Origin: an uncultured Bacteroidales bacterium
GTDB taxonomy: Bacteria; Bacteroidota; Bacteroidia; Bacteroidales; WCHB1-69
Direction of reading: 5' to 3'
Assembly: GCA_900321845.1 (NCBI GenBank)
Contig: ONXT01000051.1
Location: 1-10,148, forward strand
Length of the DNA: 10,148 bases
Below are positions 8,137-10,148 of this stretch, piece after piece. Position numbers and translations under genes: made by a program. How positions within the stretch are numbered: the stretch's first letter is position 1; each line of letters begins with the position of its first letter. The notes beneath the pieces were generated by a model. It ran no database searches and had not been told where the DNA came from. It saw nothing but the letters and a program-made list of their open reading frames with translations.

Positions 8137-8808
8137 ATGATCGGTAGCCAGCTTTGGGGAATCCCCGTCATTTATTATCTGATTGCGGTAGCTTTTTTGC
8201 TGCCGCGAATTCCGGTGGTGGGAAAGTTCTTCAACATCATCAACACGTTGGTGCATGAGTTCGGACATGCGCTTTTTGCCTTGCTGTGCAACGGGCAGGT
8301 GATGAAAATCCAGATTTTCAGCGATACGTCGGGCGTTACGGTCACCAAATCGCGCTCCACCTTCGCCTCCGTCATCGTCAGTATGGCGGGCTACCCGTTC
8401 GCGTCCTTGGCGGCATTCGTCTGCTTTTTCACTCTGAAGGCGGGCTATGAACAGGGCTTGGTACTCGCGCTCTCCATCCTTTTTTTATTTATGCTAATTC
8501 TTTGGATTAGAAATATTTACGGTGTTATTTGGGTGGTTTTGTTTTTGTCAATCAACGCGCTTTTGATCTTCTATTTCAAAAAAACGGATTATATCCAGCT
8601 CGCCGCTTGGTTTTATAGCCTGATGATTCTCATCGAATCGGTGTGGTCAACGTTGGTGCTGCTTTTTCTTTCGATTAAAAACAAAAGCCAGGCGGGAGAT
8701 GCCACCAATCTGGCCAAGTTTACGCGCATCCCAGCCGTGGTGTGGGCTTTGCTGTTCACCGCCTTCGCCCTCCTCATGGCTTACGAAGTCATCGCATTGT
8801 TCATCTGA
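8137..8808 (+). CDS. M50-family (M50B-like) membrane metalloprotease
   Basis: An integral membrane protein of 223 residues. HEFGH at 40-44 is the zinc-binding HExxH motif and lies in or beside the second hydrophobic stretch. AGYPFASLAAF (84-94), IRNIYG (124-129) and GDATNLAKFTRIPAVVW (187-203) match conserved blocks of the M50B group; Asp188 in the last is the likely third zinc ligand. About six membrane segments can be drawn. The frame is open upstream to 8083, inside the dipeptidase gene, but ATG 8137 begins the conserved part and avoids a 46-base overlap. It starts 7 bases after the dipeptidase stop, so coupled translation is likely. The family resembles site-2 proteases, but whether this protein cuts anti-sigma factors, signal-peptide remnants or something else is unknown. 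The stretch 8480-8600 is AT-richer than the neighbouring genes, partly because of Ile/Phe/Leu-rich membrane segments. Confidence 0.85.
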   Translation: MIGSQLWGIPVIYYLIAVAFLLPRIPVVGKFFNIINTLVHEFGHALFALLCNGQVMKIQIFSDTSGVTVTKSRSTFASVIVSMAGYPFASLAAFVCFFTLKAGYEQGLVLALSILFLFMLILWIRNIYGVIWVVLFLSINALLIFYFKKTDYIQLAAWFYSLMILIESVWSTLVLLFLSIKNKSQAGDATNLAKFTRIPAVVWALLFTAFALLMAYEVIALFI

Positions 8809-8836
8809 AGTCGATGTCAAAGTCAATAATTTTAAC

Positions 8837-8844
8837 TACTTTTG
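8837..8844 (+). promoter_or_regulatory. -7 element upstream of the TolB-like gene
   Basis: TACTTTTG matches TAnnTTTG exactly and lies in the 62-base gap after the M50 gene, predicting a start near 8851 and a leader of about 20 bases before ATG 8871. No TTTG is seen at the -33 position. It suggests the last gene is at least partly expressed on its own. I see no terminator hairpin in the gap, so read-through from the transporter group is also possible. Confidence 0.45.
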
Positions 8845-8870
8845 CAGCCGATTTTGAATAGCCGTTTTTT

Positions 8871-10148
8871 ATGATGAACCGATTCCGTACGCCCTCCTCT
8901 GTTTTCCGCTTTTTGAGCGTGGCGTTCGCTATGTTGTTCATTATCAATTCGGCAGAAGCCCAATTCTACAACGGCTCCAACGTCTCCTTCGGGAAAAACC
9001 GTGTGCAGTACCAGCAGCAGAACTGGGAGTATTTCCGTACCGCGCAGTACGATGTCTATTTTTACCCGAATAGCAAGGCCCTCGCGGAATACACGATGCA
9101 GAAAGCTCCGCAGATTATCGAAGAGATTGAGCGGATGCTGAATTATACCGCGACCAAAAAAATCCAGTTTATTGTCTATAATACGCAGTCCGATTTCCGA
9201 GAGTCCAATTTTGCTTACGACAATGATGATTTCTACAATCAGGGCGGCGTTACAAATATTTATGGCACAAAAATTTACCTTTATTTCGACGGGAATCGTT
9301 CGAACTTTGACAGGATGATGCGTGCCGGCATTATGAATCTGTACGCACACTGGATTATCAACGGCACTTCCGTCGGAGCGAACATCTCTTCTGAAAGTCT
9401 GCTTGAAGTGCCCAACTGGTATTTCTCCGGCTTGTCCTCCTACATCGCCGAGCCTTGGAACAGCACCATCGACGCCTATGTCAAAAACGGGATTCTCACG
9501 CAGAAGTATGCCGATATCGGGGAGCTCTCGCCAGTGGACGCCACCTACGCGGGGCACTCCTTCTGGAAATTCATCGCCGACCGCTACGGCAAGAGCGCTG
9601 TCCCCGCCATCCTTTATGCCACCCGTAGCAGCCGCAGCCATGAACGCGGCTTCTACAACGTGACGGGCGTTCCCTACAAGGAACTTTTAATTGATTGGTA
9701 CAGACACTATTACGTGATTTATAAGAAAGACGTGAAGCGCACGCGTCCCGATGGAAAGGGCATCCTGAAACGTCCGAAGAAACGACGCAGTTACGAGCAG
9801 TTCCGCCTTTCTCCCGATGGAAAGAATTACGCGTTTGTAACCAATGAAGCCGGAAAAGTCATCGTGTGGCTTAAAGAAGAGGCGTGGAAAAAGCCGAAAC
9901 GCATCTTCAGCCGTTTCCAAAAGACGGAGGATAACCCCGACCACACCTTCCCGCTGCTGGCATGGCACCCCTCGCAGAAAATCCTCGGTTTCACCCTCGA
10001 AGACGCCGGCCGCTGCTACTATTATCCTTTTAATATCGATGAAATGAAACGCGAGAAGCGTCAACTGGTTGATGTTGAGAAAATAACGGATTTTTCTTTC
10101 TCCGACGACGGTAAACTCATCCTCTTCTCCGGTTTCCAGAACGGACAA
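8871..10148 (+). CDS. TolB/PD40-like protein with degenerate peptidase-like domain, C-terminus outside window
   Basis: The frame from ATG 8871 (an adjacent ATG at 8874 is equally possible) is open for 426 codons to the window edge. The signal peptide covers residues 1-30 (cleavage AEA|Q). Residues about 40-285 resemble the gluzincin or peptidase-MA-like domain found in Bacteroidota ahead of TolB-like propellers: the opening GKNRVQYQQQNWEYFRTAQYDVYFYP, the IQFIVYNTQSDF block at 98-109 and GGVTNIYGTKIYL at 125-137. Where relatives have HExxH this protein has MNLYA (155-159), and the expected NEG-type segment reads YFSGLSSY (184-191), so zinc chemistry is unlikely. A very basic linker (285-307) leads to PD40/WD40-like propeller repeats, seen as SPDGK (314-318) and SDDGK (411-415). 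Family members often continue for several hundred residues more. It probably acts in the periplasm or at the outer membrane; the exact role is unknown. Confidence 0.8.
   Translation, partial: MMNRFRTPSSVFRFLSVAFAMLFIINSAEAQFYNGSNVSFGKNRVQYQQQNWEYFRTAQYDVYFYPNSKALAEYTMQKAPQIIEEIERMLNYTATKKIQFIVYNTQSDFRESNFAYDNDDFYNQGGVTNIYGTKIYLYFDGNRSNFDRMMRAGIMNLYAHWIINGTSVGANISSESLLEVPNWYFSGLSSYIAEPWNSTIDAYVKNGILTQKYADIGELSPVDATYAGHSFWKFIADRYGKSAVPAILYATRSSRSHERGFYNVTGVPYKELLIDWYRHYYVIYKKDVKRTRPDGKGILKRPKKRRSYEQFRLSPDGKNYAFVTNEAGKVIVWLKEEAWKKPKRIFSRFQKTEDNPDHTFPLLAWHPSQKILGFTLEDAGRCYYYPFNIDEMKREKRQLVDVEKITDFSFSDDGKLILFSGFQNGQ

Noticed and set aside
6543..8171. A 542-codon open frame on the minus strand covering the whole dipeptidase gene
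   Set aside because: It mirrors the dipeptidase codons. The predicted protein is Val/Gly/His-rich with no domain I recognise, and the plus-strand gene has clear family motifs and a signal peptide.
8480..8600. AT-rich stretch in the M50 gene as a sign of horizontal transfer
   Set aside because: The stretch encodes membrane segments rich in Ile, Phe and Leu, which explains most of the bias, and the gene is tightly embedded in the operon.
8832..9641. Minus-strand open frame of 269 codons opposite the TolB-like gene
   Set aside because: The plus-strand frame at the same place has a signal peptide, PD40 repeats and a matching promoter element; the antisense product shows no recognisable features.

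Overview
The window looks like chromosomal DNA of a Bacteroidota bacterium, most likely of the order Bacteroidales. Three things point there: promoter elements of the Bacteroides type (TAnnTTTG) upstream of transcription units, little or no Shine-Dalgarno sequence before start codons, and the gene families themselves (TANFOR-like secreted protein with its beta-barrel partner, bacterial OPT transporter, C69 dipeptidase, TolB-like protein with an N-terminal peptidase-like domain). I see no tRNA, rRNA, CRISPR array, insertion sequence or phage gene.

Left part (1-4165, minus strand): a two-gene unit read right to left. First comes a complete gene for a 636-residue outer-membrane beta-barrel-type protein. 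After a 12-base gap follows a large secreted protein with a TANFOR-like N-terminal region and several fibronectin/Ig-like modules, whose C-terminal end lies outside the window. Both have signal peptides. Neither has a known function, but the arrangement suggests a barrel and a surface or periplasmic partner made together.

Middle (4166-4491): a 326-base, AT-rich divergent intergenic region. It holds a well-formed Bacteroides-type promoter for the leftward unit, a perfect tandem 15-bp repeat that supplies its -33 box, an inverted repeat in the predicted leader, and a -7 element for the rightward unit.

Right part (4492-8808, plus strand): three closely spaced genes, for an OPT-family oligopeptide transporter, an exported C69-family dipeptidase and a small membrane M50-family metalloprotease. 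The first two fit a peptide-scavenging pathway: peptides are cleaved outside the inner membrane and/or imported. The M50 gene begins 7 bases after the dipeptidase stop and is probably cotranscribed, but its substrate is unknown. After a 62-base gap with its own -7 element, a further plus-strand gene (8871 to the window end) encodes the N-terminal 426 residues of a TolB/PD40-like protein. Its peptidase-like domain has lost the zinc-binding residues expected in the family.

The window is mostly ordinary core-type content. The best leads are the degenerate peptidase domain of the last gene, the uncharacterised barrel plus TANFOR pair, and the repeat-built promoter region between the divergent units. 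I see no convincing wholly new system.
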